Both the position numbers and the translations under genes were made by a program. This document shows positions 16,065 to 23,589 of a stretch of DNA of 64,000 nt, in pieces. The notes under the pieces are model-generated. The model ran no database searches. It saw only the letters and a list, made by a program, of their open reading frames with translations, and was not told the origin of the DNA. How positions within the stretch are numbered: position 1 is the first letter of the stretch; each line of letters begins with the position of its first letter. Source of the stretch: Bordetella genomosp. 10 (GTDB lineage Bacteria; Pseudomonadota; Gammaproteobacteria; Burkholderiales; Burkholderiaceae_B); the NCBI RefSeq assembly GCF_002261225.1, contig NZ_NEVM01000001.1, positions 806,001-870,000 on the forward strand, read 5' to 3'.

Positions 16065-17666
16065 TTACTTGGACTTCAGGTGCGCGCGGGCCATGGAATT
16101 GAAGAAGTTGTAGAGGGCGTCGCCGGCGATGCAGCCCGCGGCGAAGACTTCGGCCTTGCCGCGGGCCGACTCGCCCCAGCGGCGTTGGATCAGGATGCGC
16201 AGCAGGATACCGACCAGCACGGCCCAGCCGGCGCTGGCGTTCAGGATCAGCAGGCCGGTGGACAGCAGCACGCCCAGTTGGCGGCGCGGTCCGCCCGCCA
16301 GTTGGATGAGCGCGCCCGGGATCGCCCACATCAGCAGCTTGCCGGCTACGCCGGGCGCGATGCCTGCCTTGATGGTGGCGACATAGACCTTGGCGACCGG
16401 CGGGATCAGGTTCTGGGCGAAGTAGGCGCCAAAGGAGAAATACACCATCGGGATGGCAATGACGAAAGCCAGCATGCCCGCCGCGAGTTGCTGGCGGCGG
16501 CCTTCGAGTTCGAAGCGGGGGTCCGCGCCATTGCCCCGCAGCATGTAGCCCGCCCGCAGGTCGTAGCCCATGTCGGCGAAGGCCGGGCCGGTGGCCGCGG
16601 AAAAGCCGCACAGCATGACCAGGGCGATGGGCGGGAAGCCCAGCAGCATGCCGATGAGCAGGGTGATCAGGGCGACGGCAAAGGCCGGAAACCAGCCCGA
16701 GTGCATGGCCGCGATGCCGACGATCATCTCATGCACGAAGGCGGCGAAGGCGGCGTAGGCGATGAAGAGAACCAGCATGGGCAGGGACATCTCGGCATAC
16801 AGGCCGCTGCCCAGCGCGATCAGCGCGGCCAGCACGATATAGGCGATGGCCCCGAAACGCAGGGTTTTCGTGAGTTCGAAAGCGATCTGCCCGGTGCCGG
16901 GCGCGGACGCCGCGGCTGTCGCCATGGCCGCGGTTTCCGGCGCGCGCCGTTGCCGGATCTGGCCGATGACCTGTAGCAGCGCCACCAGGCCGGCGCCTAT
17001 CATCAAGCCGTGCGGCAGGTAGATGGCGTTGATGTCCACGCCGGCGATCGGCTGGGCATAGGCGCGCGCCAGCAGGCCGATGCCGAACATGGACAGCGCC
17101 CAGATGTTGCCCAGGAACGCGGTTCCGAAGGCCGACATCGGCACGCCCAGCCAACTGCCGGCCACGCCCGCGCCTATGCCCAGGCCCAGCAGGGCCGCCT
17201 GCTTGCCGCCGGTGTCGCCCGCCTTGATCGCTTCCGCCGCCGCGGTGCCGGGCGGCCAGGCGCCCGAGGCGGGGAAGATGCGCGTGTCGAACATGCGGTA
17301 CAGCAGATAGCCGTCCAGCAGCATCGCCAGGGAAACGCCGATGAACATGGGGACGATGAGGTCGTTGCGGCCGAACAGGAAGGGAATGGCGATGGGCAGC
17401 AGCAGGCTGTTGGCGGCGCCGAACGTGGCCGAGGAAATGGCCGACTGCGCCAGGTTCTGCTCGTGCACGGAGCGGAAGCGGTTCAGGGCGGACAGCGGCA
17501 CGCGGGCGAGCAGCATGGCGATGAGCGCGCCGATGATGGACGTATTGGGCGTCACGCCCAGCGAGGTCAGCAACTGGATGCCGATGATGGCGCCGAGGAC
17601 GCTCAATAGCGCCAGCAGCACCAGCGTGCCGCCGGCCAGGGCGCGAGGATGGGACGGTGTTTGCAT
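16065..17666 (-). CDS. OPT family oligopeptide transporter
   Basis: An inner-membrane proton-coupled transporter of the OPT/YSL family, 533 residues from the start MQTPSHPRAL, which has AAGGGAATCC upstream. An in-frame ATG at 17720 would add 18 Thr/Asp/Asn-rich residues encoded by a 12-bp repeat and is less likely. About 14 membrane spans are visible, with the family-type segments FGAANSLLLPIAIPFLFGRNDLIVPMFIGVS and SWLGVPMSAFGTAFLGNIW. Family substrates are small peptides or metal chelates. Second gene of the IclR-led operon; with PepE downstream a peptide substrate is the best guess. Confidence 0.9.
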   Translation of the reverse strand: MQTPSHPRALAGGTLVLLALLSVLGAIIGIQLLTSLGVTPNTSIIGALIAMLLARVPLSALNRFRSVHEQNLAQSAISSATFGAANSLLLPIAIPFLFGRNDLIVPMFIGVSLAMLLDGYLLYRMFDTRIFPASGAWPPGTAAAEAIKAGDTGGKQAALLGLGIGAGVAGSWLGVPMSAFGTAFLGNIWALSMFGIGLLARAYAQPIAGVDINAIYLPHGLMIGAGLVALLQVIGQIRQRRAPETAAMATAAASAPGTGQIAFELTKTLRFGAIAYIVLAALIALGSGLYAEMSLPMLVLFIAYAAFAAFVHEMIVGIAAMHSGWFPAFAVALITLLIGMLLGFPPIALVMLCGFSAATGPAFADMGYDLRAGYMLRGNGADPRFELEGRRQQLAAGMLAFVIAIPMVYFSFGAYFAQNLIPPVAKVYVATIKAGIAPGVAGKLLMWAIPGALIQLAGGPRRQLGVLLSTGLLILNASAGWAVLVGILLRILIQRRWGESARGKAEVFAAGCIAGDALYNFFNSMARAHLKSK

Positions 17667-17681
17667 GGATTCCCTTGATTT

Positions 17682-17717
17682 CGTATCGGTGTACGTATCG
17701 GTGTTCGTATTGGTGCT
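17682..17717. repeat. 12-bp tandem repeat, three copies, before the OPT gene
   Basis: Three copies of CGTATCGGTGTA-like units (17682, 17694, 17706) with few mismatches, in the 91-base gap between the IclR stop and the preferred OPT start. In the alternative long reading they encode Thr-Asp-Thr-type repeats. Confidence 0.75.
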
Positions 17718-17757
17718 CACTCACATCGGCGACGGCATGCCGCTATGCCGCTGGCGA

Positions 17758-18525
17758 TCAGGACCGCGCCGTCCAGAATTCATCTCCCGCCGCGCGGCCG
17801 ATGGCGCGGGCGTGGCCGACGAGCCGTTGGGTCAGGGCGTCGACGAAGTCCTGATCTTCCTGCGGCACGGGAAAGCTCAGGCAAAAGGCCAGGGTTTCGC
17901 CGCTCTCCGGATCGGCCACCGAGCAACTGATGGAGCCAACGCCCGGCAGCGCTTCGTCCATGGCGATGGACCAGCCGTCGCGCCGCACTTGCTCCAGCCG
18001 CTTGCGCAACGCGGGCAGGTCGCCGGGCGCGCGCGCCGGCACCACGGGATAGTGTTCGCCATAGAGGCGCGTCAACGTGTCGTCGGGGATGCGCGCCAGC
18101 AGCGTGCGGCCGGTCGACACGGCGACCGCCGGCGAGCGGTGGCCGGGCCAGGTCACGACGCGCAAGGGGTGCGAGCCGTGGCGCACGCGCAGCACGACCA
18201 CGTCGCGGCAGGTTTCATCCAGCACCGAGATGTAGGCGGTATGGCCGGTTTCCCGCACCAGCGCTTGCAGGGCGTCCTCCATGCGATCCAGGATCGAGGA
18301 GGACGAGCGCACCTGATGGGAGAGTTCGAGTATGAGCAGGGCGGGGCGGTAGGCCAGGGTGCGCGCATCGCGCTCCAGGAGGCCGCACGCCATCATCTGC
18401 TTCAGTACGCGCGATGCGCTGCTCTTGGGGACGCCGAGGTGGTTGACCACGTCGGTGACGGTGAGATCGCGGCCGCTATGGGCCAATAGCCGCAGGACAT
18501 CCGTGGCGCTGTCGAGAATGCTCAT
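17758..18525 (-). CDS. IclR family transcriptional regulator of the peptide operon
   Basis: A 255-residue IclR-type regulator: N-terminal winged helix (TVTDVVNHLGVPKSSASRVLKQMMACGLLERD) and a C-terminal effector-binding domain ending with SISCSVADPESGETLAFCLSFP. It is the first gene of the operon that continues with the OPT transporter, DUF1177, AroM, PepE and the racemase, 91 bases apart, so autoregulation of the whole unit is likely. GTTCC/GGAAC elements lie just upstream of its start. Confidence 0.93.
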   Translation of the reverse strand: MSILDSATDVLRLLAHSGRDLTVTDVVNHLGVPKSSASRVLKQMMACGLLERDARTLAYRPALLILELSHQVRSSSSILDRMEDALQALVRETGHTAYISVLDETCRDVVVLRVRHGSHPLRVVTWPGHRSPAVAVSTGRTLLARIPDDTLTRLYGEHYPVVPARAPGDLPALRKRLEQVRRDGWSIAMDEALPGVGSISCSVADPESGETLAFCLSFPVPQEDQDFVDALTQRLVGHARAIGRAAGDEFWTARS

Positions 18526-18548
18526 TGTTGGAGAATGCTCATTATCGA

Positions 18549-18585
18549 GTTCCGTAAAATGGAACTGTGTCTTGAAAAATGGAAC
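18549..18585. promoter_or_regulatory. Candidate IclR operator
   Basis: GTTCC-N7-GGAAC (18549-18565) is a perfect dyad, and a second AAATGGAAC copy follows at 18577-18585, 20 bases after the first (two helical turns). The site begins 24 bases upstream of the IclR start. GGAAC/GTTCC dyads are a common IclR-family target, so autoregulation is plausible. Confidence 0.5.
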
Positions 18586-18718
18586 CAGTTAATTCTATGG
18601 TGCGCCGCACAGGGTGGAAGCTGGAGAAAACCCTAGATAGGCCGGCATAGGGGGCGCTTCCTTCGCAAGAATGGCCGTTACGGGTACGCTGCCACGGAGC
18701 GGTGCGCGAGCCGTTCAG

Positions 18719-18750
18719 CGATTCGGCGATTCGGTAATTCGGTAATTCGG
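18719..18750. repeat. 8-bp tandem repeat, four copies
   Basis: CGATTCGG, CGATTCGG, TAATTCGG, TAATTCGG in a row, between divergent genes. The 8-bp unit does not preserve frame and is the kind of tract that can change copy number. Confidence 0.85.
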
Positions 18751-18861
18751 CGTTTCCGCGCGTTTCCCATGCAGGTTCATCGTGGCGGCCGGGCGCGAGG
18801 TTTGCGGGCGGCGTCATTGCCATTCTTTTTTTAGCCGGCATCACCCGGTGCCGAACCCATC

Positions 18862-19431
18862 ATGAACACTTCCCATCCCATCATGCTTATCCGCCATGCG
18901 GAGAAGCCCCTGCGCGAATCCCGCTACGCGCAGGACATTGCCGGCGCGGGCGGCAGGCACGGCCTGAGCTCGCGGGGCGAGCGGCGCGCGCAACTGCTGG
19001 CGGCGTATTTCATGTCATCGGAGGACCTGCTGCGCGAACGCGGGCTGTGCCGGCCGCGGTTCATCTTCGCGGCGGCGACCACGCCGCGGCATCGCAGCAC
19101 CCGGCCCGTGGATACGGTCAAGCCGCTGGCCGCGGCCCTTAACCTGGCGGTGCGCGACGAGTTCGCCTCCGACCCGCCCTTCGACAAGGCGGCCGACACG
19201 CTGTGCAGCGCCGCGGCGCAAGGGGCGGTGCTGGTCAGTTGGCGGCAGGACACCTTGCCCGAACTGGCCCGCGCCATCGGCGCGCGCGGCGTGCCCGACG
19301 TCTGGCCGGAGAGCCGTTTCGACATGATCTGGCTGCTGGAGCGTTCGGGCGGCGTGTGGACGCTGACGCAAGTGCCGCAGATGCTGCTGCCGGAAGACAG
19401 CGATGCGCCGATCCGGGACGAGCGAGGATAG
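18862..19431 (+). CDS. Histidine phosphatase family protein, atypical active site
   Basis: A 189-residue protein of the histidine phosphatase (phosphoglycerate mutase-like) superfamily. The catalytic RHAEKP motif is at residues 11-16. The distal histidine region of the family reads AVLVSWRQDTLPELARAIG, where a His is normally found, so the second catalytic His seems absent. The remote Glu/Arg region (TPRHRSTRP) is present. It is cytoplasmic, with no signal, and appears monocistronic. Substrate unknown. Confidence 0.8.
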   Translation: MNTSHPIMLIRHAEKPLRESRYAQDIAGAGGRHGLSSRGERRAQLLAAYFMSSEDLLRERGLCRPRFIFAAATTPRHRSTRPVDTVKPLAAALNLAVRDEFASDPPFDKAADTLCSAAAQGAVLVSWRQDTLPELARAIGARGVPDVWPESRFDMIWLLERSGGVWTLTQVPQMLLPEDSDAPIRDERG

Positions 19432-19550
19432 CCGCCCGGCCGTTGAAACAGTTTGCTACCTGCTTGCCATATCCGGGTCCAAACCGAATATCTTCTTGCC
19501 TCGCGTGCGGCCCGCCGCTGCCGCTTCCTCCACTCGAAGCCTGAAGAAGA

Positions 19551-20330
19551 ATGCATAAAGCCCTCGATCGTGACCCGAGCATTGCCCTTGTCCCCTTGAA
19601 ATGGCTGCGCCGCGCCGGCGTCGCCGCCGCCGTCGCGATGGCCTTGCCGGTCGCCGCGCCGGCATCCGCCCAGGGCGTGACGCAGTCCGCCCACGCGGGC
19701 GCCCACGCCGCGCCGCCGCAGGATGGCGCGGCGGATGCCTCCGGCGCGGCCGCTCATGCCGGGGCGGCAGCGCCTGCCGCTTCGCCTGCCCCCGCGCCGA
19801 CGCAGGGCGCCGGCGGTGCTTCCGGCGCGTCGGCCCACGCCGGCGCCGCTTCGCCGGGCGCCTCCTCGCCGCAGGGCGATGCCGCGGATCCCTTCGCCGC
19901 GCCGGTGACGACCGGCCCGATGAATCCCTATGCGCCGCGCCAGGCGCTGGCGCCGGTGCAGAAGACCGTCATCCAGAACCAGGCGGCCTACGAGCGGCTG
20001 ATGAACAACAGCGGCATCACGGTGCAGTGGCTGTGGCACGCCGACCGCGGCCATCTGAAGGCGCGCGACGTCAACGACGTGGTCAGCATCGAGGGCACGC
20101 AGTCCAACTACGAAGGCACGCTGAAGATCAAGGGCGACGTGGTCGCGATCTCGGCCGACCGCTTCCGTTTCCGCGGCACCATCCTCATCGTCGATGCGCC
20201 CGACAAGGGACGGAACTGTGAACGCACCGGCGATTTCGATTTCCGCATCAGCGGCAAGCGCAAATACTGGCGCTTGCAGCAGATGGAATTCTGCGACGGC
20301 CTGACCGACTACGTGGACGTCTATTTCTAA
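19551..20330 (+). CDS. Secreted protein with Ala/Pro-rich linker, function unknown
   Basis: A 259-residue exported protein. The signal peptide (basic PLKWLRRAG, then VAAAVAMALPVAAPASA) is followed by about 80 residues of Ala, Gly, Pro and Ser containing repeats such as SAHAGA and ASGAAAHAGAA. The C-terminal 130 residues form a compact domain with strand-like segments (VNDVVSIEGTQSNYEGTLKIKGDVVAISADRFRFRGTILI) and two Cys (NCERTGDFDF and EFCDGLTDYVDVYF) that could form a disulfide. Not recognised. It lies 220 bases before the blaI-like gene; a periplasmic or surface role is likely. Confidence 0.8.
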   Translation: MHKALDRDPSIALVPLKWLRRAGVAAAVAMALPVAAPASAQGVTQSAHAGAHAAPPQDGAADASGAAAHAGAAAPAASPAPAPTQGAGGASGASAHAGAASPGASSPQGDAADPFAAPVTTGPMNPYAPRQALAPVQKTVIQNQAAYERLMNNSGITVQWLWHADRGHLKARDVNDVVSIEGTQSNYEGTLKIKGDVVAISADRFRFRGTILIVDAPDKGRNCERTGDFDFRISGKRKYWRLQQMEFCDGLTDYVDVYF

Positions 20331-20471
20331 GTCCCCGGGCACTGAAGGGCGCGGCCGAGGTCGGGCCTTTCGTGCCGGGTATGTTCATCCGATGGCGACA
20401 GCGGCCGCAAACAGCCGCAATGGCCGTGGCCGCGCAAAGTCGGGGTGAGTGCGTCCTGAAGTAGAAGAATA

Positions 20472-20508
20472 GTTCTAGACAATATTTTCTAGAACGAATA
20501 TTCTAGCT
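20472..20508. promoter_or_regulatory. Three evenly spaced BlaI-type operator boxes
   Basis: Three TTCTAG-centred boxes (GTTCTAGAC at 20472, TTCTAGAAC at 20487, ATTCTAGCT at 20500). Their CTAG cores start at 20475, 20489 and 20503, exactly 14 bases apart. They lie 43-79 bases before the blaI start in an AT-rich patch, as expected for repressor dimers side by side over a promoter. Confidence 0.7.
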
Positions 20509-20550
20509 ACTCCGCATGATCTTCAACGCCCGCCCGCCGTCCATCCAAGC

Positions 20551-20946
20551 ATGAACACCCGATCCAGCCCCCCGCCGGTCAAACCCACCAGCGCCGAACT
20601 CGACGTCTTGCAGACGATCTGGGAGATCGGACCCTCGACCGTCAAGCAGGTGCACGCGGCCATGGCGCCGGCGCGGCCGGAGCTGACCTATGCGAACGTG
20701 TTGCGGCTGATGCAGATCATGCACGGCAAGGGGCTGCTCGCGCGCGACGAACGCGAGCGTTCCCACGTCTATGCCGCGGCGCAGAGCCAGAAAGCGACGC
20801 AGGGCGGACTGGTGAAGGACCTGATCCGCAAGGCCTTCGCCGGCTCCGGCAAGGCGCTCGTCCTGGCGGCCTTGCGCGAGGGCCACGTGAGCAAGCAGGA
20901 CCGCGCCGAAATCGAGGCCTTGCTGCGGGGCGAGGACAAGCCGTGA
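20551..20946 (+). CDS. BlaI/MecI/CopY family repressor
   Basis: A 131-residue winged-helix repressor: PTSAELDVLQTIWEIGPSTVKQVHAAM, then LTYANVLRLMQIMHGKGLLARDERERSHVYAAA. It is followed by a C-terminal dimerisation helix region. In Gram-positive bla systems, BlaI is cleaved when the membrane sensor detects a beta-lactam. Here the downstream M56 sensor gene starts inside its stop codon (GTGA overlap), and three operator boxes lie upstream. It probably represses its own operon. Confidence 0.93.
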   Translation: MNTRSSPPPVKPTSAELDVLQTIWEIGPSTVKQVHAAMAPARPELTYANVLRLMQIMHGKGLLARDERERSHVYAAAQSQKATQGGLVKDLIRKAFAGSGKALVLAALREGHVSKQDRAEIEALLRGEDKP

Positions 20947-22688
20947 GCCAGTCGCTGCTCGTCCTCGCCTGGGCCTTGGGCAAGACCCTGCCGGTCTTCC
21001 TCTGGAAGGGACTGTGCATCCATGCCGTGGCCGCGGGCCTGCTGCTGCCGATGCGTCCCGGCGATACGCGGCCGCGCCATGCCGTGCTGTGCCTGGCCTT
21101 GCTGGCCTGCGGCGTGGTGTTCGCCGTCGACGTGGCGGGCGCATATCGCGCCGAGCTGGCGTCGCTGGCGTCCGGGCGGATTTCCTACGTGGGTGGCGGG
21201 CAGGCGGCGCCGGCCGGCGCGTTCTGGCCCTTGTGGCTGGCGGCGGGCTGGTTCGCGGGCGCCGCGCTGGTCGGCGCCAGGATAGGCGTGGGCCTTGCGT
21301 GGCTGCGCCGCGCGCTGGACGCCAGCGCGCCCTGGACCGATGCGGCGTGGCGGACGCGGGTCGACGCGATGGCGCGCGCGCTGCGCCTGCCGCGCGCGGT
21401 CGGCTTGCGCATCGCACACGGCTTGTCCTCGCCCGTGACGGCGGGATGGCTCAAGCCGGTGATCCTGGTGCCGGCCCATATCGTCACGGGAATGCCCGCC
21501 GATCTGTTGGAAGCCTTGCTGGCGCACGAGCTCGCCCACGTGCGGCGTCTCGATTTCCTGGTGAACCTGCTGCAGCATGGGGCCGAGGTCCTGCTGTTCT
21601 TCCATCCTTCGGTATGGTGGCTCTCGCGCCGGATCCGGGTGGAGCGCGAACGGATCGCGGACGAGGTCGCGGCCGGCCTGATCGGCGATCCGCGCCGGCT
21701 GGCCCGCGCGCTGGATGCATTGAGCCGCGCGGCGGACCCCGGCGCCGGCGATGCGCGCGTGCGCATCGCACAGGGCGCGAAGGACGGGCCATTGGTGGAT
21801 CGCATACGCCGCCTGGCGCATCCGCGCCCGGCGCCTCGCCGCGGCTTGGCCCTGCCGCTGCTGGCCGCCATGCTGGCGCTGGCCGGCGCCACCTTGTGGT
21901 CGGCCGCCGACCTGGGACCCGCGCGGGCTGCGCGGGCGCTGGCGGAAAATGGCGGGCATGGCGGCGTGCTGGCGGACTATCCGGCCATCCAGGCGCTGAT
22001 CGAAGCCAGCGGCGCGGCCCATGTGCTGGTGGTGGACAGCCGCTCCGGCGACAGGCTGGCGGCGCGCGCGGAAAACGATGTCGTGCCCATCGCGTCCCTG
22101 ACCAAGCTGATGACGGCCATGGTGGTGATGGACGCTTCCCTCGACATGACGCAGCCGGTGCGCGTCGCGGAGGAGGACGCCGCCGCGACAAAGGACGGGA
22201 TGTCGCGCCTGCCGGTCGGCACGGTCGCCACGCGCGATACCTTGCTCAAGCTGACCCTGATGGCCTCGGACAACCGGGCGGCGTACGCGCTCGCGCGCAG
22301 CTACCCCGGCGGCTTGCCGGCGTTCGAACTCGCCACGCAGCGCAAGATGGCGGCGCTGGGGCTGGCGCACACCACGTTGCGGGAGCCCGCCGGCGTTTCG
22401 TCCGCCAACCAGTCCACCGCCACCGATATCGAACGCATCGTCCGCGCGGCGGCGAACTATCCGGCCATCGTGCGCGACACGGTCGCGCTGGGCGAGGACG
22501 TGCGCGGGGAGGACGGCGTCATCCGCTACCGCAATACCAATGTGCTGGTCGGGCGGCCGGATTGGGATATCCGCTTGTCCAAGACCGCCACGTCCGAACG
22601 GGCCGGCCGCTGCCTGGCGATGCGCGTGCAGGTCCACGGCCATGATTTGACGCTGGTGCTGCTGAACGCGCGCCGGCAACCCGCATAG
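20943..22688 (+). CDS. M56 (BlaR1-like) membrane protease fused to a PBP7-like S11 domain
   Basis: A 581-residue membrane protein from a GTG start overlapping blaI. Residues 1-320 form the M56 metalloprotease part: membrane helices near 15-36, 46-66, 95-120 and 300-322, and the zinc motif HELAH at 195-199 with a Glu/Asp cluster RERIADE (235-241). Residues 345-575 are not the class D penicillin-sensor of BlaR1 but an S11 peptidase domain close to E. coli PBP7 (PbpG). It has SLTK at 385-388, SDN at 442-444 and KTA at 547-549 in place of KTG. It follows that beta-lactam acylation, or peptidoglycan, could be sensed by a converted endopeptidase, with the M56 part inactivating BlaI. The sensor role is inference. 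Confidence 0.88.
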   Translation: MSQSLLVLAWALGKTLPVFLWKGLCIHAVAAGLLLPMRPGDTRPRHAVLCLALLACGVVFAVDVAGAYRAELASLASGRISYVGGGQAAPAGAFWPLWLAAGWFAGAALVGARIGVGLAWLRRALDASAPWTDAAWRTRVDAMARALRLPRAVGLRIAHGLSSPVTAGWLKPVILVPAHIVTGMPADLLEALLAHELAHVRRLDFLVNLLQHGAEVLLFFHPSVWWLSRRIRVERERIADEVAAGLIGDPRRLARALDALSRAADPGAGDARVRIAQGAKDGPLVDRIRRLAHPRPAPRRGLALPLLAAMLALAGATLWSAADLGPARAARALAENGGHGGVLADYPAIQALIEASGAAHVLVVDSRSGDRLAARAENDVVPIASLTKLMTAMVVMDASLDMTQPVRVAEEDAAATKDGMSRLPVGTVATRDTLLKLTLMASDNRAAYALARSYPGGLPAFELATQRKMAALGLAHTTLREPAGVSSANQSTATDIERIVRAAANYPAIVRDTVALGEDVRGEDGVIRYRNTNVLVGRPDWDIRLSKTATSERAGRCLAMRVQVHGHDLTLVLLNARRQPA

Positions 22689-22689
22689 C

Positions 22690-22703
22690 GGCGGCTCGCC
22701 GCC
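22690..22703 (+). terminator. Small GC hairpin with T-rich tail between sensor and beta-lactamase
   Basis: GGCGG-CTCG-CCGCC starts 2 bases after the sensor stop and is followed by an uneven pyrimidine- and T-rich stretch to 22746. A weak intrinsic terminator or attenuator is possible. Confidence 0.4.
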
Positions 22704-22720
22704 AAGTGTCTTCTTTTCCT

Positions 22721-22746
22721 CTGTCCTTTTCCCCTGTCCTTTTCCC
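22721..22746. repeat. Exact 13-bp tandem repeat in the beta-lactamase leader
   Basis: CTGTCCTTTTCCC occurs twice in direct succession (22721-22733 and 22734-22746), ending 6 bases before the beta-lactamase ATG. It fills the place where a ribosome binding site would be; no purine-rich site is seen. Confidence 0.9.
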
Positions 22747-22752
22747 ACGATC

Positions 22753-23589
22753 ATGAAATCATGCTTCACGCGGCGCGCCGCCGCGTTCCTGGCACTGTCC
22801 GCGGCTTTCGTCGCCGTCGCCGCCCCCGTGCAGGCTCGCACGATCTGTACCCTTGCCGCCGATGCCGCCGATGGCCGCGTCCTGGTGGAGCAGGGAGCCT
22901 GCGGCGATCGCTATACGCCGGCCTCCACGTTCAAGATCGCCATCAGCCTGATGGGATTCGACGCCGGCATCCTGAAGGATGAGAACACGCCGGTCTGGAA
23001 TTTCCAGCCCGGTTATCCCGATTGGGGCGGTGAGGAATGGCACAAGCCCGCCACGCCGGCGCGGTGGATCAAATACTCGATCGTCTGGTATTCGCAGCAG
23101 GTCGCCGAGCGCCTGGGCCAGGCCCGGTTCCAGGAATACACGTCGAAGTTCCACTTCGGCAACGAGGACGTGTCCGGCGAGCCCGGCAAGCACAACGGCC
23201 TGCAGGGCGCGTGGATCATCTCCTCCCTGCGGGTGTCGCCGCGCGAGCAGGTCGATTTCATGCGCAAGATCGTCAATCGCCGGCTGCCCGTCAGCGCGCA
23301 TGCCTACGACATGACGGCCCGCATCCTCGACCTGGGACCGATCGCGGACGGCTGGCGGCTGTACGGCAAGACGGGCACGGGGTCGCCGGGCAGCGACGGC
23401 CATTACGACCCCAGCCGCGCCTACGGCTGGTTCGTGGGCTGGATGGAGAAGGACGGCCGGAAAGTCGTTTTCGCGCGCCTGATCCAGGACGAGAAGGCGA
23501 TGACGCCCAGCGCCGGCATGCGCGCGCGCGGCAGCCTGGCCGAAGCGCTGCCGGGCCTGGTCGCGGCGGCGGATGGGCGAGGAAAATGA
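22753..23589 (+). CDS. Class D (OXA-type) beta-lactamase
   Basis: A 278-residue periplasmic serine beta-lactamase with a signal peptide ending near PVQA. All class D motifs are present: STFK at 58-61 (Ser58 nucleophile, Lys61 to be carbamylated), SIV at 109-111, FGN at 135-137, Trp154 in QGAW and KTG at 206-208. This is the normal length for the family. It follows the BlaI-like and M56-S11 genes and probably belongs to their inducible operon, although the start has no good ribosome site and sits after a 13-bp duplication. Hydrolysis spectrum cannot be read from sequence. Confidence 0.95.
   Translation: MKSCFTRRAAAFLALSAAFVAVAAPVQARTICTLAADAADGRVLVEQGACGDRYTPASTFKIAISLMGFDAGILKDENTPVWNFQPGYPDWGGEEWHKPATPARWIKYSIVWYSQQVAERLGQARFQEYTSKFHFGNEDVSGEPGKHNGLQGAWIISSLRVSPREQVDFMRKIVNRRLPVSAHAYDMTARILDLGPIADGWRLYGKTGTGSPGSDGHYDPSRAYGWFVGWMEKDGRKVVFARLIQDEKAMTPSAGMRARGSLAEALPGLVAAADGRGK

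Larger units (their letters stand above)
18526..18861. other. Gene-free 336-base divergent promoter region
   Basis: It lies between the IclR operon (leftward) and the histidine phosphatase gene (rightward). It holds the GTTCC/GGAAC operator candidates at 18549-18585 and an 8-bp tandem repeat at 18719-18750. No coding frame was credible. Confidence 0.7.

Noticed and set aside
17667..17720. An 18-residue N-terminal extension of the OPT transporter
   Set aside because: It is encoded by a 12-bp tandem repeat; the internal ATG at 17666 has a better ribosome site, although the longer form cannot be excluded.
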